DNA from: Bacillota bacterium
Lineage (GTDB): Bacteria > Bacillota > Clostridia > Lachnospirales > Lachnospiraceae
DNA length: 61,622 nucleotides
Direction: 5' to 3'
Assembly (NCBI GenBank): GCA_023437715.1
Contig: JAEZFK010000027.1
Location: 1 to 61,622 of the forward strand
Shown: piece after piece, positions 51,106 through 60,578 of the stretch
Layout: each line of letters begins with the position of its first letter
How positions within the stretch are numbered: position 1 is the first letter of the stretch
Position numbers and translations under genes: made by a program
Notes under the pieces: generated by a model
Database searches by the model: none
What the model saw: the letters and a program-made list of their open reading frames with translations, nothing else
What the model was told of the DNA's origin: nothing

Positions 51106-54081
51106 ATGAAAAATAAGAGAAGTGGGTCCATCCGCACCCAGCTGCTGGGGCCGCTGCTGGTCCTTCTGGTCCTACAGGCTGCAGTTATTGCCGGAACGCT
51201 GCTGTTTGGCGGCGTTTCTATTAAATTAAAAAGCAATGAAATACATATATTGAGTGAGAATACGGAAAATGCAAGGCTCAATCTGGAAAAAGAGACTTTT
51301 CAGAAATGGCTCAATGTGCTGAGCAATTCCACCTTTATAAATTCTGAGATTCAGCAGGTTCTGGAAGAGGAAAGAAAGACCTCCCGGGATATTCTGACGG
51401 ATTACGAGTTAAATAAAAAAATTTCCGACAGGCTCATGAAAAAGTCCATAGACCTTCTTCATATGAGCAATTCCACGGGAGTCTTTCTGGTCTTAAACGG
51501 CCCGGCGGCTGTTAACAGCCCCGAAGAGATGAAAGCGGGGTTTTATATCCGCAATTCCAATTCAGAGGGATATTTAAGGGACAGCTCTTCTTTACTGATG
51601 GAAAGAGGCCTGCCTTCTACGGCAGGTTTATATAACATTCCCCTGGACTCTTTCTGGGAGCTGGGGTTTTTTGAAAGCGGCAGGGAAGAGGGACTGGCTT
51701 TTTATAATAAGCCTTTTCAAATGGCGGCGGAAAACCATGCGGGGCAAGGGGATGCCATGAAATTTGCTTATTTAAATCCCCCTTTCCGGCTGAGCCCAAA
51801 GGACATGCAGGTCATCACCCAATCCATTCCCGTCATTCTGGAGGATGGGACCGTTGCCGGTGTGTTCGGGCTGGAAATGACCTTAAATCAGCTGCAGCAG
51901 CTTCTGGGAGAATATAAAATAAACAGCAGCTTTGAAGAAAGCTGGCTTTTGGGTATCCGGCGGGCGGGAACGAGCAGCATTATCCCGGTTGCCGCTTCCG
52001 GTTATCTCTACAGCCAGTATTTTAACGATTGTCCCAGCATTGATTATAAGGACAACCCGGTGGAAAATATCAGTGAGCTGGAATCCGGCGACGGAGCCAA
52101 ATGGTATGCCAGCATAAAAAAGCTGGAGATTTACGGAAGCAACAGCCCTTTCGGAGATGAAGAATGGGTTTTGGCCGGAATTGCCCGGCAGAAGGATCTT
52201 CTGTCTTTTTACAATATCATCCGCCGCATGCTTTTAAGCTCCATGCTGATCCCTCTGGTGTTCAGCCTGCTGGGCGCATTTGCCATAGGCAGGATCATAA
52301 CGGAGCCCATCCGCGGGCTGGTAAAGGAGCTGAGAGAAAAGACCGGAGGACTGGGGCTGGCCTTAAAGCGGGTTTATATCCGGGAGATCGATGAGCTGAC
52401 GGAAACCATTGAACAGCTTAACCGGGATGTGGAGCGGTCATCTTCAAAAATTTCCAGCATTTTAGAGCATGCCAATGTGCTCATCGGCGTGTTTGAGCAT
52501 GAGGCGGGTACGGACCGGGTGTTCTGCAGCCGGACCCTGTTCGAGATGCTGGGCTGGGGCACCATGAGCGATCCTTACTGTTATTTAAAGCTCAGGCGGT
52601 TTGAAGAAAATATGGAGAGAACCTTTACGGGAATAAAAATAAAGGGAGATCATATCTTACAGTGTCTGGAAAGCCCGGAAGGGACCCGGTGGGTGGAGTT
52701 TATCCTGGATGAATCGGAAAACGGCACCGTTCTTGGCGTATGCACGGATGTGACTGCGGATATGGAGGAAAAGGAAAGGCTGGAGCGGGAGAGAGATTAT
52801 GACCTGCTGACAGAGCTTTACAACCGGAGAGCTTTCCGGGAGCAGGTGGAAAGCGCCATGTTAAGGCGGAGAGACTCCATTGCCGCCGTCATCATGTGGG
52901 ATCTGGACAATTTAAAATATATTAACGACACTTACGGTCACGACGAGGGGGACCGCTATATCGTTCTGTTTGCCGGCTGTCTGAGGATGTTCGCCGAAAA
53001 GGGGGGAATTATTTCCCGGTATTCGGGGGACGAATTCGTGGTCTATCTGAAAGGAAAAGAAAAAGAGGAAATCAGGGCGGCAGTACGGAAATTCATGGCG
53101 CATATTCAGAAATTCACCTTAGACGTGGAGGGCGGATACAAGTTTCCTGTCCGGGTGTCAGGGGGACTTTCATGGTATCCGGATGATGCCCGGGATTTTG
53201 ACACCCTGTTTAATTATGCGGATTTTGCCATGTACATGGTGAAACACAGCGTGAAAGGGGCCGTAAGGGAATTTGATTTCAATGAATATACCCATAATTC
53301 CTATATGCTCGCAGGCAGCGAAGAGCTGAACTTAATGCTTGAGACGCGAAAGGTCCGTTTCGCCTTTCAGCCCATTGCCACAAGGGAAGGAAAGATCTAT
53401 GGCTATGAGCTTCTGATGCGGCCGGAATTTGTTAATATGAAAGGGATCAGGGAGGTCCTTAATCTGGCCAGGATTCAGGCGAAGCTTCCCCAGATGGAAG
53501 CCCTTACCTGGTTTGCAGGGCTTAAGGCTATCCGGGAAGAGGAGGAGGCAGGCCTGTTGGGTAAGGAAGAGAAGCTGTTCATTAATTCCATTGCAAGCGT
53601 CTGCATCACCGAGGAAGAGCGGCAGGAGCTGGAAGAGGAATACGGCAGCCTGCTTCACCGTCTTGTTATAGAGGTGACGGAGGGAGAGCCTATAAGCCAA
53701 AGCCACATGGAGCGAAAGATGGACATGGCCAAGGCCTGGAAGGGCCAGATTGCACTGGATGATTTTGGCACCGGATACAACAGCGAGACCATACTGCTTC
53801 ATCTGCGGCCGGACGTGGTGAAAGTGGATATAAGCATTGTAAAGCGGATACAGGAAGATCCCAACCGTCAGATTATCTTAAAAAATCTTCTGGAGCTTTC
53901 CAAGCAAAACAACATATGCGTGCTGGCCGAGGGAATTGGGACTGCAGAGGAGCTGGAATTCCTTATAAAATGCGGGGTATCTCTGTTCCAGGGCTATTAT
54001 ATTGCCAGGCCGCAGATGGAAATCCGGCCCCTGGACCCCTACATCGTGAAGAAAATGCAGGAGTTTTCAGGGAAAAGCTGA
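51106..54081 (+). CDS. Membrane GGDEF-EAL protein with extracellular sensor domain
   Basis: 991-aa c-di-GMP turnover protein. An N-terminal helix (about 15-40), a long extracellular region (about 40-375, Cache-like) and a second helix (about 377-400, MLIPLVFSLLGAFAIG) lead to a linker, a PAS-like segment (about 430-545) and a GGDEF domain with SGDEF at 640-644, a permitted active-site variant. The EAL domain has ELLMR (Glu768 in GYELLMRP), FINSIAS, EVTEGE, DDFGTGYNS and KVDISI; AEGIGT replaces the usual AEGVET. The synthase I-site RxxD is not seen. Whether it makes or breaks c-di-GMP is undecided. It is translationally close to the solute-binding lipoprotein. Confidence 0.9.
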   Translation: MKNKRSGSIRTQLLGPLLVLLVLQAAVIAGTLLFGGVSIKLKSNEIHILSENTENARLNLEKETFQKWLNVLSNSTFINSEIQQVLEEERKTSRDILTDYELNKKISDRLMKKSIDLLHMSNSTGVFLVLNGPAAVNSPEEMKAGFYIRNSNSEGYLRDSSSLLMERGLPSTAGLYNIPLDSFWELGFFESGREEGLAFYNKPFQMAAENHAGQGDAMKFAYLNPPFRLSPKDMQVITQSIPVILEDGTVAGVFGLEMTLNQLQQLLGEYKINSSFEESWLLGIRRAGTSSIIPVAASGYLYSQYFNDCPSIDYKDNPVENISELESGDGAKWYASIKKLEIYGSNSPFGDEEWVLAGIARQKDLLSFYNIIRRMLLSSMLIPLVFSLLGAFAIGRIITEPIRGLVKELREKTGGLGLALKRVYIREIDELTETIEQLNRDVERSSSKISSILEHANVLIGVFEHEAGTDRVFCSRTLFEMLGWGTMSDPYCYLKLRRFEENMERTFTGIKIKGDHILQCLESPEGTRWVEFILDESENGTVLGVCTDVTADMEEKERLERERDYDLLTELYNRRAFREQVESAMLRRRDSIAAVIMWDLDNLKYINDTYGHDEGDRYIVLFAGCLRMFAEKGGIISRYSGDEFVVYLKGKEKEEIRAAVRKFMAHIQKFTLDVEGGYKFPVRVSGGLSWYPDDARDFDTLFNYADFAMYMVKHSVKGAVREFDFNEYTHNSYMLAGSEELNLMLETRKVRFAFQPIATREGKIYGYELLMRPEFVNMKGIREVLNLARIQAKLPQMEALTWFAGLKAIREEEEAGLLGKEEKLFINSIASVCITEEERQELEEEYGSLLHRLVIEVTEGEPISQSHMERKMDMAKAWKGQIALDDFGTGYNSETILLHLRPDVVKVDISIVKRIQEDPNRQIILKNLLELSKQNNICVLAEGIGTAEELEFLIKCGVSLFQGYYIARPQMEIRPLDPYIVKKMQEFSGKS

Positions 54082-54118
54082 TTTTATCATAAATAGTACT
54101 GGAATTTACGGGACGAGT

Positions 54119-54128
54119 ATGTTATAAT
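54119..54128 (+). promoter_or_regulatory. Extended -10 promoter of tig
   Basis: ATGTTATAAT gives an extended -10 (TGTTATAAT) with no clear -35, 65 bp before the tig start. Confidence 0.6.
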
Positions 54129-54193
54129 GTTAAATTGAAGTGTAACGCCCTGTCGGTTGGCGGTTCACATATATCTCAAGGAGGAACCCATTA

Positions 54194-55480
54194 ATGAGTT
54201 TACAAGTAGAAAAATTAGAAAAAAACATGGCAAAGTTGACAGTAGAGGTATCAGCGGAGGAGTTTGATAAGGCTCTTACTGCCTCTTATAATAAGAATAA
54301 GAGCAGATTCAACATCCCTGGATTCAGAAAAGGGAAAGCTCCCCAGGCCATGATTGAGAAGATGTATGGAGCAGGTGTTTTATACGATGATGCGGTAAAC
54401 GAAGCTCTTGATGCGACATATGGTGATGCAGCAGAGGAAAGCGGACTGGAAATCGTGTCCAGGCCGGAGATTGATATCGTACAGATTGAAAAAGGCAAGG
54501 CTTTCATCTATACAGCAACCGTTGCTGTTAAGCCTGAGGTAACCTTAGGCCAGTACAAGGGCGTTGAAGTGGAAAGAGCATCTGCTGAAGTGACTGACGA
54601 AGACATTGAAGCAGAGTTAAAGAAAGTTCAGGAGCAGAACTCCAGACTTATTACCATTGAAGACAGACCGGTAGAAGACGGCGATCAGACAGTCATCGAT
54701 TTTGAGGGCTTTGTGGACGGAAAGACCTTTGAGGGCGGCAAGAGCGAGGACTATCCTCTTACCATCGGCTCCCACTCTTTCATCGATACCTTTGAAGAGC
54801 AGCTGATCGGAAAGAACATCGGCGAAGCCTGCGAAGTGAATGTGACTTTCCCTAATGAGTATCATGCCACAGAGCTGGCAGGAAAGCCTGCGTTATTTAA
54901 AGTAACGGTTAAGGAAATCAAGAGAAAGGAACTTCCTGAGTTAAACGACGAGTTTGCCGGTGAAGTTTCCGAATTTGAAACATTGGAAGAGTACAAGAAC
55001 GATATCAAGGGAAAAGTTGCTTTAAGAAAAGAGAAAGCAGCTGCAACGGAAAATGAAGACCGTGTCGTAGAGAAGGTTGTTGAAAATGCTGCCATGGATA
55101 TTCCGGAGCCCATGATCGACAGCCAGGTGAACAACATGGTTAACGACTATGCAAGAAGAATGGAAAGCCAGGGATTATCCCTTGACCAGTACATGAAGTT
55201 TACCGGAATGACTATTGAGCTTTTAAAAGAGCAGATGAGGCCTCAGGCTTTAAGGAGAATCCAGACCAGACTGGTGCTGGAAGCAGTTGTCAAGGCTGAG
55301 AACATTACTGTTTCTGATGAAGCAGTTGACAAAGAGATCAACACCATGGCAGAAAACTACAAGATGGAAGCAGCTCAGGTGAAAGAGTATCTTGGCGAGA
55401 GCGGCATCCAGCAGATGAAAGAAGATCTGGCAGTTCAGGAAGCAGTAGATTTTCTGGTTGCTGAAGCAAAATTAGTTTAA
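54194..55480 (+). CDS. tig: Trigger factor
   Basis: Ribosome-associated chaperone and peptidyl-prolyl isomerase, 428 aa. The ribosome-docking loop is FNIPGFRKGKAP; the FKBP-type isomerase domain (about 150-240) includes VIDFEGFVDGKTFEGG, and the C-terminal arms follow. AAGGAGG upstream supports ATG 54194. It heads the tig-clpP-clpX-lon-engB run, a classic Firmicute order. Confidence 0.97.
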   Translation: MSLQVEKLEKNMAKLTVEVSAEEFDKALTASYNKNKSRFNIPGFRKGKAPQAMIEKMYGAGVLYDDAVNEALDATYGDAAEESGLEIVSRPEIDIVQIEKGKAFIYTATVAVKPEVTLGQYKGVEVERASAEVTDEDIEAELKKVQEQNSRLITIEDRPVEDGDQTVIDFEGFVDGKTFEGGKSEDYPLTIGSHSFIDTFEEQLIGKNIGEACEVNVTFPNEYHATELAGKPALFKVTVKEIKRKELPELNDEFAGEVSEFETLEEYKNDIKGKVALRKEKAAATENEDRVVEKVVENAAMDIPEPMIDSQVNNMVNDYARRMESQGLSLDQYMKFTGMTIELLKEQMRPQALRRIQTRLVLEAVVKAENITVSDEAVDKEINTMAENYKMEAAQVKEYLGESGIQQMKEDLAVQEAVDFLVAEAKLV

Positions 55481-55491
55481 GAAGTAAAATC

Positions 55492-55528
55492 CGAATAGAT
55501 TCCTGACAGCCTGTCCGGAGTCTATTCG
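55492..55528 (+). terminator. Hairpin between tig and clpP
   Basis: CGAATAGA-T-TCC pairs with GGA-G-TCTATTCG; the U-tract is poor (GCCTTTG), so it may be partial or a processing site. Confidence 0.5.
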
Positions 55529-55561
55529 CCTTTGATAAGAAAAAAGACAGGAGGAAGACAG

Positions 55562-56149
55562 ATGAGTTTAGTACCTTATGTCATTGAATCAACCAGTAAG
55601 GGGGAACGCTCTTACGATATTTATTCCAGACTTCTTAAGGAAAGGATCATCTTCCTTGGAGAAGAAGTGTCTGACGTTTCCGCAAGCCTTGTGGTGGCCC
55701 AGCTGTTGTTTTTAGAGGCGGAGGACCCCAATAAGGACATTAATCTTTATATCAACAGTCCCGGCGGTTCCGTTACCGCAGGCATGGCAATCTATGATAC
55801 CATGAACTATATCAAATGCGACGTATCTACGGTTTGTATGGGCATGGCGGCCAGCATGGGAGCTTTCCTGCTGGCAGGCGGAGCAAAGGGGAAACGGTTT
55901 GCGCTTCCCAACGCCGAGGTCATGATTCATCAGCCTTCCGGCGGCGCCAAGGGTCAGGCAACAGAGATCCGCATCGTAGCCGAGAATATCCTGAAGATAA
56001 AGAAGCGCTTAAACGAGATTCTGGCCGCAAACACAGGCCAGTCCTATGAAGTGATTGAGCGGGATACCGAACGCGACAATTATATGAGCGCGGAAGAAGC
56101 GAAAGCCTATGGCTTGATTGATGATATCATTTACAGCCATGACCGTTAA
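55562..56149 (+). CDS. clpP: ATP-dependent Clp protease proteolytic subunit
   Basis: Serine protease of the Clp barrel; degrades proteins unfolded by ClpX. Catalytic Ser98 lies in MGMAASMGAF, the histidine in EVMIHQPSGG, and the usual Asp follows in the C-terminal part. 195 aa. The N-terminus SLVPYVIESTSKGERSYDIY is family-typical and AGGAGGA supports ATG 55562 (not 55532). It precedes its partner clpX. Confidence 0.98.
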   Translation: MSLVPYVIESTSKGERSYDIYSRLLKERIIFLGEEVSDVSASLVVAQLLFLEAEDPNKDINLYINSPGGSVTAGMAIYDTMNYIKCDVSTVCMGMAASMGAFLLAGGAKGKRFALPNAEVMIHQPSGGAKGQATEIRIVAENILKIKKRLNEILAANTGQSYEVIERDTERDNYMSAEEAKAYGLIDDIIYSHDR

Positions 56150-56170
56150 ATTTGCAGGTTAGCGGGGAAA

Positions 56171-56207
56171 GCCCAAAAAGCATGGGCGATTTATAGAAAG
56201 AATGAGG
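56171..56207 (+). repeat. Partial two-hairpin leader element, copy D
   Basis: The second stem is present (GCCC AAAAAGCAT GGGC) followed by GATTTATAGAAAGAATGAGG, resembling the AATAAATAGGAAAGGAG tail of the mglA copies. The CCC-NNN-GGG first hairpin is not evident. It ends in the clpX ribosome binding site. Confidence 0.4.
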
Positions 56208-56214
56208 TGTTTAT

Positions 56215-57516
56215 ATGCCCGTCAGAACAGACGACAAGATCCGATGCTCTTTTTGTGGGAAAACTCAGGACCAGGTAAAGAAGCTGATTGCCGGCTCCAA
56301 TAATGTCTATATCTGCGACGAATGTATCGATCTCTGCGCAGAGATATTGGAGGAAGAGTTCGACAGTCATGAGGATGAAGGACCTGATTTCAGCGATATC
56401 AACCTGATGAAGCCGAAAGAAATCAAAGCATTCCTGGATGAGTTTGTCATCGGTCAGGACGATGCAAAAAAAGTGTTGTCCGTATCAGTCTATAATCACT
56501 ATAAGAGGATCACTTCCAGAAAAAAGCTGGATGTGGACGTACAGAAGAGCAACATTCTGATGTTAGGGCCTACCGGTTCCGGTAAAACTTATCTTGCGCA
56601 GACCCTGGCAAAGGTGCTGAACGTGCCTTTTGCCATTGCAGATGCCACTGCTCTTACGGAAGCAGGCTATGTAGGCGAGGATGTGGAAAACATCCTGTTA
56701 AAGCTGATCCAGGCTGCCGAGTATGATATCAGCAGGGCGGAATACGGGATCATCTATATTGATGAGATTGACAAGATCACCAAGAAGTCGGAAAATGTTT
56801 CCATTACCAGGGATGTTTCCGGTGAAGGGGTACAGCAGGCTCTCTTAAAGATTCTGGAAGGCACCGTAGCCAGCGTTCCTCCCCAGGGAGGAAGAAAGCA
56901 TCCCCATCAGGAGCTTTTACAGATCAATACCACCAATATCCTCTTCATCTGCGGCGGAGCATTCGACGGGCTGGAAAAGATCATTGAGCGCCGGTTAAGC
57001 GCCGGTTCCATCGGATTTAACGCGGAAATCGTAGATAAGAACAAGACGGATATTGACGCTCTTTTGAAAAAGACGCTTCCACAGGATCTGGTGAAATTCG
57101 GCCTGATCCCGGAATTTATCGGACGTGTGCCGATTACCGTTTCCCTGGATCTTCTGGACCGGGAGGCCTTAGTCCGTATACTCACAGAGCCGAGAAATGC
57201 TCTGGTGAAACAGTACCAGAAGCTGTTTGAGCTGGACGACGTAAAGCTGGAACTGACCAGAGACGCCGTAGAGCGGATTGCAGAACTGGCAGTGGAGAGA
57301 AAGACGGGAGCCAGAGGCCTGCGTTCTATTATGGAAAGCGTAATGATGGATTTGATGTATGAGATCCCATCCGACAGCAATATCGGAATTTGTACCATTA
57401 CCAAGGATGTGGTAGATAAAAAGGGCGAGCCGGAGCTGATCTATCGGGATACGGCAGTTCCCAGAAAATCACTGGCTCAGAAGTTAAGAAAAGATAAGAC
57501 AGGCGAGATCGCATAG
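56215..57516 (+). CDS. clpX: ATP-dependent Clp protease ATP-binding subunit ClpX
   Basis: Hexameric AAA+ unfoldase that feeds ClpP. N-terminal zinc-binding domain with CSFCGKTQ and CDECIDLC, Walker A GPTGSGKT, Walker B IIYIDEIDKI, and a Sensor 2 GARGLRSIME. 433 aa, normal. The start at 56215 follows GAGGTG. Confidence 0.98.
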   Translation: MPVRTDDKIRCSFCGKTQDQVKKLIAGSNNVYICDECIDLCAEILEEEFDSHEDEGPDFSDINLMKPKEIKAFLDEFVIGQDDAKKVLSVSVYNHYKRITSRKKLDVDVQKSNILMLGPTGSGKTYLAQTLAKVLNVPFAIADATALTEAGYVGEDVENILLKLIQAAEYDISRAEYGIIYIDEIDKITKKSENVSITRDVSGEGVQQALLKILEGTVASVPPQGGRKHPHQELLQINTTNILFICGGAFDGLEKIIERRLSAGSIGFNAEIVDKNKTDIDALLKKTLPQDLVKFGLIPEFIGRVPITVSLDLLDREALVRILTEPRNALVKQYQKLFELDDVKLELTRDAVERIAELAVERKTGARGLRSIMESVMMDLMYEIPSDSNIGICTITKDVVDKKGEPELIYRDTAVPRKSLAQKLRKDKTGEIA

Positions 57517-57534
57517 ATCCCTGCGTGAGTCGGG

Positions 57535-57573
57535 AAGGTGTTACAGCGGGAAACTCTGCTGGAACACCTTTTT
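57535..57573 (+). terminator. Terminator/attenuator between clpX and lon
   Basis: AAGGTGTT-A-CAGC pairs with GCTG-G-AACACCTT, followed by TTT, ending eight bases before the lon ribosome binding site. It may let lon be set at a lower level than clpX. Confidence 0.75.
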
Positions 57574-57595
57574 GAATGCAAAGGAGAGAACATAC

Positions 57596-59914
57596 ATGGT
57601 GGATAAGACAATTACAATGCCGGTTATCGCCCTGAGGGGCATGACTGTTCTTCCCAAAATGATGTTACATTTTGATATCAGCCGCGCCAAATCCGTTGCG
57701 GCTGTGGAAAAAGCAATGGTAGGGGATCAGAAGGTATGCTTGATTACCCAGAAAAATCCGGAAGAGACTGATCCCGGAATTGATGACCTGTACCAGATCG
57801 GCACAGTGGCTTTTGTCAAACAGCTGGTGAAGCTTCCCAACAATGTGATACGGGTGATGGTGGAAGGGCTGGAGCGGGCGGAGCTTCTGGCTCTTGACAG
57901 TGAAAATTCCATTCTGACCGGTGAGATTGAAAGATCCCTGGATCAGGATGATACCCTTGATTATATTACAAGACAGGCTATGATTCAGATCGTTCAGGAA
58001 AAGCTGGAGGAATACGGCCGGGAGAACCAGAGAATCGGAAAAGAAGTGCTTCCCAACCTTCTGGTGATCACGGACCTGGGAGAACTGCTGGACCAGATCG
58101 CCATTCAGCTGTCCTGGGATTACCGGGTCCGCCAGCAGGTTCTGGAAAGCTACCTGCTGGAAGACCGGTACGCCTTTGTCCTGAAGCATCTGATCACGGA
58201 AGTGGAGGTTGCCAGGGTAAAGCGGGAGCTTCAGGGCCGTGTGAAAGAGCGGATTGATAAGAATCAGAAGGATTATATTTTAAAGGAACAGCTAAAGGTC
58301 ATCCGGGAAGAACTGGGAGAGGACAATCCTCTTTCCGATGCGGATGAATATGTAAAAAGATTGAAATCATTAAAGGCCGACAAGGAAATCAGGGACAAGA
58401 TCCAGAAAGAGATCGACCGGTTTAAAGCCATGCCTGGAGGAAGCCAGGAAGCCAATGTGGTGCGCATGTACTTGGAAACCGTATTGGAGCTTCCCTGGAA
58501 GAAGATGTCCAAGGACAACAACAGCATCACCCATGCCGAGAGCATTTTAAATGAGGACCATTACGGCCTTGAAAAGGTGAAAGAGAGAATCCTGGAATAC
58601 TTAGCGGTCCGTATACTGACAAAAAAAGGCTCCAGCCCCATCCTCTGTCTGGTGGGACCTCCGGGAACAGGAAAGACCTCCATTGCCCGGTCCGTGGCGA
58701 AGGCCTTAAGCAAGGAATATGTGCGTATCAGCCTTGGCGGCATCCGGGATGAGGCTGAGATCCGGGGTCACAGGAAGACCTATGTAGGCGCAATGCCGGG
58801 CCGTATCGTTGAGGCCTTAAGGCAGGCGGGGGTCAGCAATCCTCTGATGCTTCTCGATGAAATTGACAAGGTGAGCAGGGATTACAAGGGAGACACCTCC
58901 TCAGCCCTCTTGGAAGTCCTTGACAGCGAGCAGAACGTAAAATTCCGGGATCACTATGTGGAGCTTCCCATTGACTTATCCAACGTTCTTTTCATTGCGA
59001 CGGCCAACACCACCACTACCATACCGGGCCCTCTTCTGGACCGTATGGAAATTATTGAAGTAAACAGCTATACGGAGAATGAAAAATTCCATATTGCAAA
59101 GAATTATCTGGTAAGGAAGCAGAGAGAGAAGAACGGCCTGACGGAAAAGCAGGTGTCTGTTTCAGACAAGGCTCTGGAAAAGATCATTCATCATTATACA
59201 AGAGAAGCCGGAGTGAGAAATTTAGAACGGCGGATCGGCTCTGTTTTCAGAAAAGCGGCAAGAGAATTCCTGGAAGATGAGAAGCGGGCCATAAAGATTA
59301 CGGAAGCCAACCTGGAAAAATATCTGGGCAGGGAAAAGGTGACCTTTGAGGACGTCAACGAGGAGGACCAGGTGGGCATTGTCCGGGGACTTGCATGGAC
59401 CAGCGTGGGAGGCAACACCTTGCAGATCGAGGTGAATGTGATGCCGGGCAAGGGAACCTTGCAGATGACCGGACAGATGGGAGATGTAATGAAAGAATCC
59501 GCCCGGACTGCCTTAAGCTATGTCCGGTCCGTCTGCCCCGAATACGGGGTGGAGGATGATTATTTTGAAAAGCACGACATTCACCTTCACATCCCGGAGG
59601 GAGCCGTGCCAAAGGACGGTCCTTCTGCGGGCATTACCATGGCGACAGGAATGCTGTCTGCCGTGACCAACCGGAAGGTGAACGCAAAGGTTGCCATGAC
59701 CGGAGAGATCACCCTCAGAGGCCGGGTTCTTCCCATCGGAGGCTTGAAAGAAAAAATTCTGGCTGCCCGCATGGCCCATGTGGAAAAGGTACTGGTGCCG
59801 GATAAGAACCGCCCGGATATCGGAGAATTGTCAAAGGAAATAACCAAGGGCCTTGAGATTATTTATGTAAAGGCCATGCCGGAAGTTTTGAAAGAGGCTT
59901 TCGTCCAGGAATAG
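57596..59914 (+). CDS. lon: ATP-dependent protease La (Lon)
   Basis: AAA+ serine protease that removes damaged and regulatory proteins, 772 aa. N-terminal LON domain (about 1-200) begins ITMPVIALRGMTVLP; Walker A GPPGTGKT; protease domain with catalytic Ser677 in PKDGPSAGITMATGM and the dyad lysine in GGLKEKILAARM. AAGGAG supports ATG 57596 over ATG 57572, which lies inside the terminator arm. The engB gene follows after 12 bp. Confidence 0.97.
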   Translation: MVDKTITMPVIALRGMTVLPKMMLHFDISRAKSVAAVEKAMVGDQKVCLITQKNPEETDPGIDDLYQIGTVAFVKQLVKLPNNVIRVMVEGLERAELLALDSENSILTGEIERSLDQDDTLDYITRQAMIQIVQEKLEEYGRENQRIGKEVLPNLLVITDLGELLDQIAIQLSWDYRVRQQVLESYLLEDRYAFVLKHLITEVEVARVKRELQGRVKERIDKNQKDYILKEQLKVIREELGEDNPLSDADEYVKRLKSLKADKEIRDKIQKEIDRFKAMPGGSQEANVVRMYLETVLELPWKKMSKDNNSITHAESILNEDHYGLEKVKERILEYLAVRILTKKGSSPILCLVGPPGTGKTSIARSVAKALSKEYVRISLGGIRDEAEIRGHRKTYVGAMPGRIVEALRQAGVSNPLMLLDEIDKVSRDYKGDTSSALLEVLDSEQNVKFRDHYVELPIDLSNVLFIATANTTTTIPGPLLDRMEIIEVNSYTENEKFHIAKNYLVRKQREKNGLTEKQVSVSDKALEKIIHHYTREAGVRNLERRIGSVFRKAAREFLEDEKRAIKITEANLEKYLGREKVTFEDVNEEDQVGIVRGLAWTSVGGNTLQIEVNVMPGKGTLQMTGQMGDVMKESARTALSYVRSVCPEYGVEDDYFEKHDIHLHIPEGAVPKDGPSAGITMATGMLSAVTNRKVNAKVAMTGEITLRGRVLPIGGLKEKILAARMAHVEKVLVPDKNRPDIGELSKEITKGLEIIYVKAMPEVLKEAFVQE

Positions 59915-59926
59915 AAAGGAAACCTT

Positions 59927-60526
59927 ATGATTATTAAAACAGTGGAACTGGAAACCGTATGCGGCATAACCAGTAAATTGCCGGAAAACACCCTGCCGGA
60001 GTTCGCCTTTGCCGGCAAGTCCAATGTGGGGAAATCCTCTCTGATTAATGCGTTGATGAACCGCAAATCCTTTGCCAGGATCTCGTCCCAGCCGGGGAAG
60101 ACCCAGACCATTAATTTTTATAACATCAACAGCGCTTTTTACTATGTGGATCTTCCAGGCTATGGCTATGCAAAGGTCTCCTTAGAGGTAAAGGCAAAAT
60201 GGGGGAAGATGATTGAAAATTATCTTCACAAGTCCAGTATGCTGAAGCGGGTATTTCTGTTGATCGATATCCGCCATGAGCCGTCAGACAATGACAAAAC
60301 CATGTATAACTGGATCGTGCACAACGGCTACCAGCCGGTGATCGTGGCCACAAAGCTTGATAAGCTTAAACGGAGCCAGGTGGCAAAAGCGGTGAAAACC
60401 CTGCGGACAGGCTTAGGCATTGGAAGCGATGTCACAATCATCCCATTTTCCGCTGAGACAAAGCAGGGCAGGGAAGAAATCTGGGACATGATCGCAGAAA
60501 CTGTAAATGGTATTGACAAGGAGTAA
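59927..60526 (+). CDS. ysxC: Ribosome biogenesis GTPase YsxC/EngB
   Basis: GTPase needed for 50S ribosomal subunit assembly. G1 is AGKSNVGKSS, G2/G3 region SSQPGKTQTINFY and VDLPGYGYAKV, and G4 ATKLDK. 199 aa. AAAGGAAAC upstream; it directly follows lon, the conserved Firmicute arrangement. A terminator lies just downstream. Confidence 0.97.
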   Translation: MIIKTVELETVCGITSKLPENTLPEFAFAGKSNVGKSSLINALMNRKSFARISSQPGKTQTINFYNINSAFYYVDLPGYGYAKVSLEVKAKWGKMIENYLHKSSMLKRVFLLIDIRHEPSDNDKTMYNWIVHNGYQPVIVATKLDKLKRSQVAKAVKTLRTGLGIGSDVTIIPFSAETKQGREEIWDMIAETVNGIDKE

Positions 60527-60538
60527 AAATCTTTTTAT

Positions 60539-60571
60539 AATGAACCTATTTATTACATAGAGTTCATTTTT
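60539..60571 (+). terminator. Terminator after ysxC
   Basis: AATGAAC-CTAT pairs with ATAG-(A)-GTTCATT, one bulged A, followed by TTT. Confidence 0.75.
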
Positions 60572-60578
60572 GCAGAAA

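Noticed and set aside
56907..57404. 165-codon antisense ORF in clpX
   Set aside because: Serine-rich antisense frame typical of a shadow of a conserved gene.
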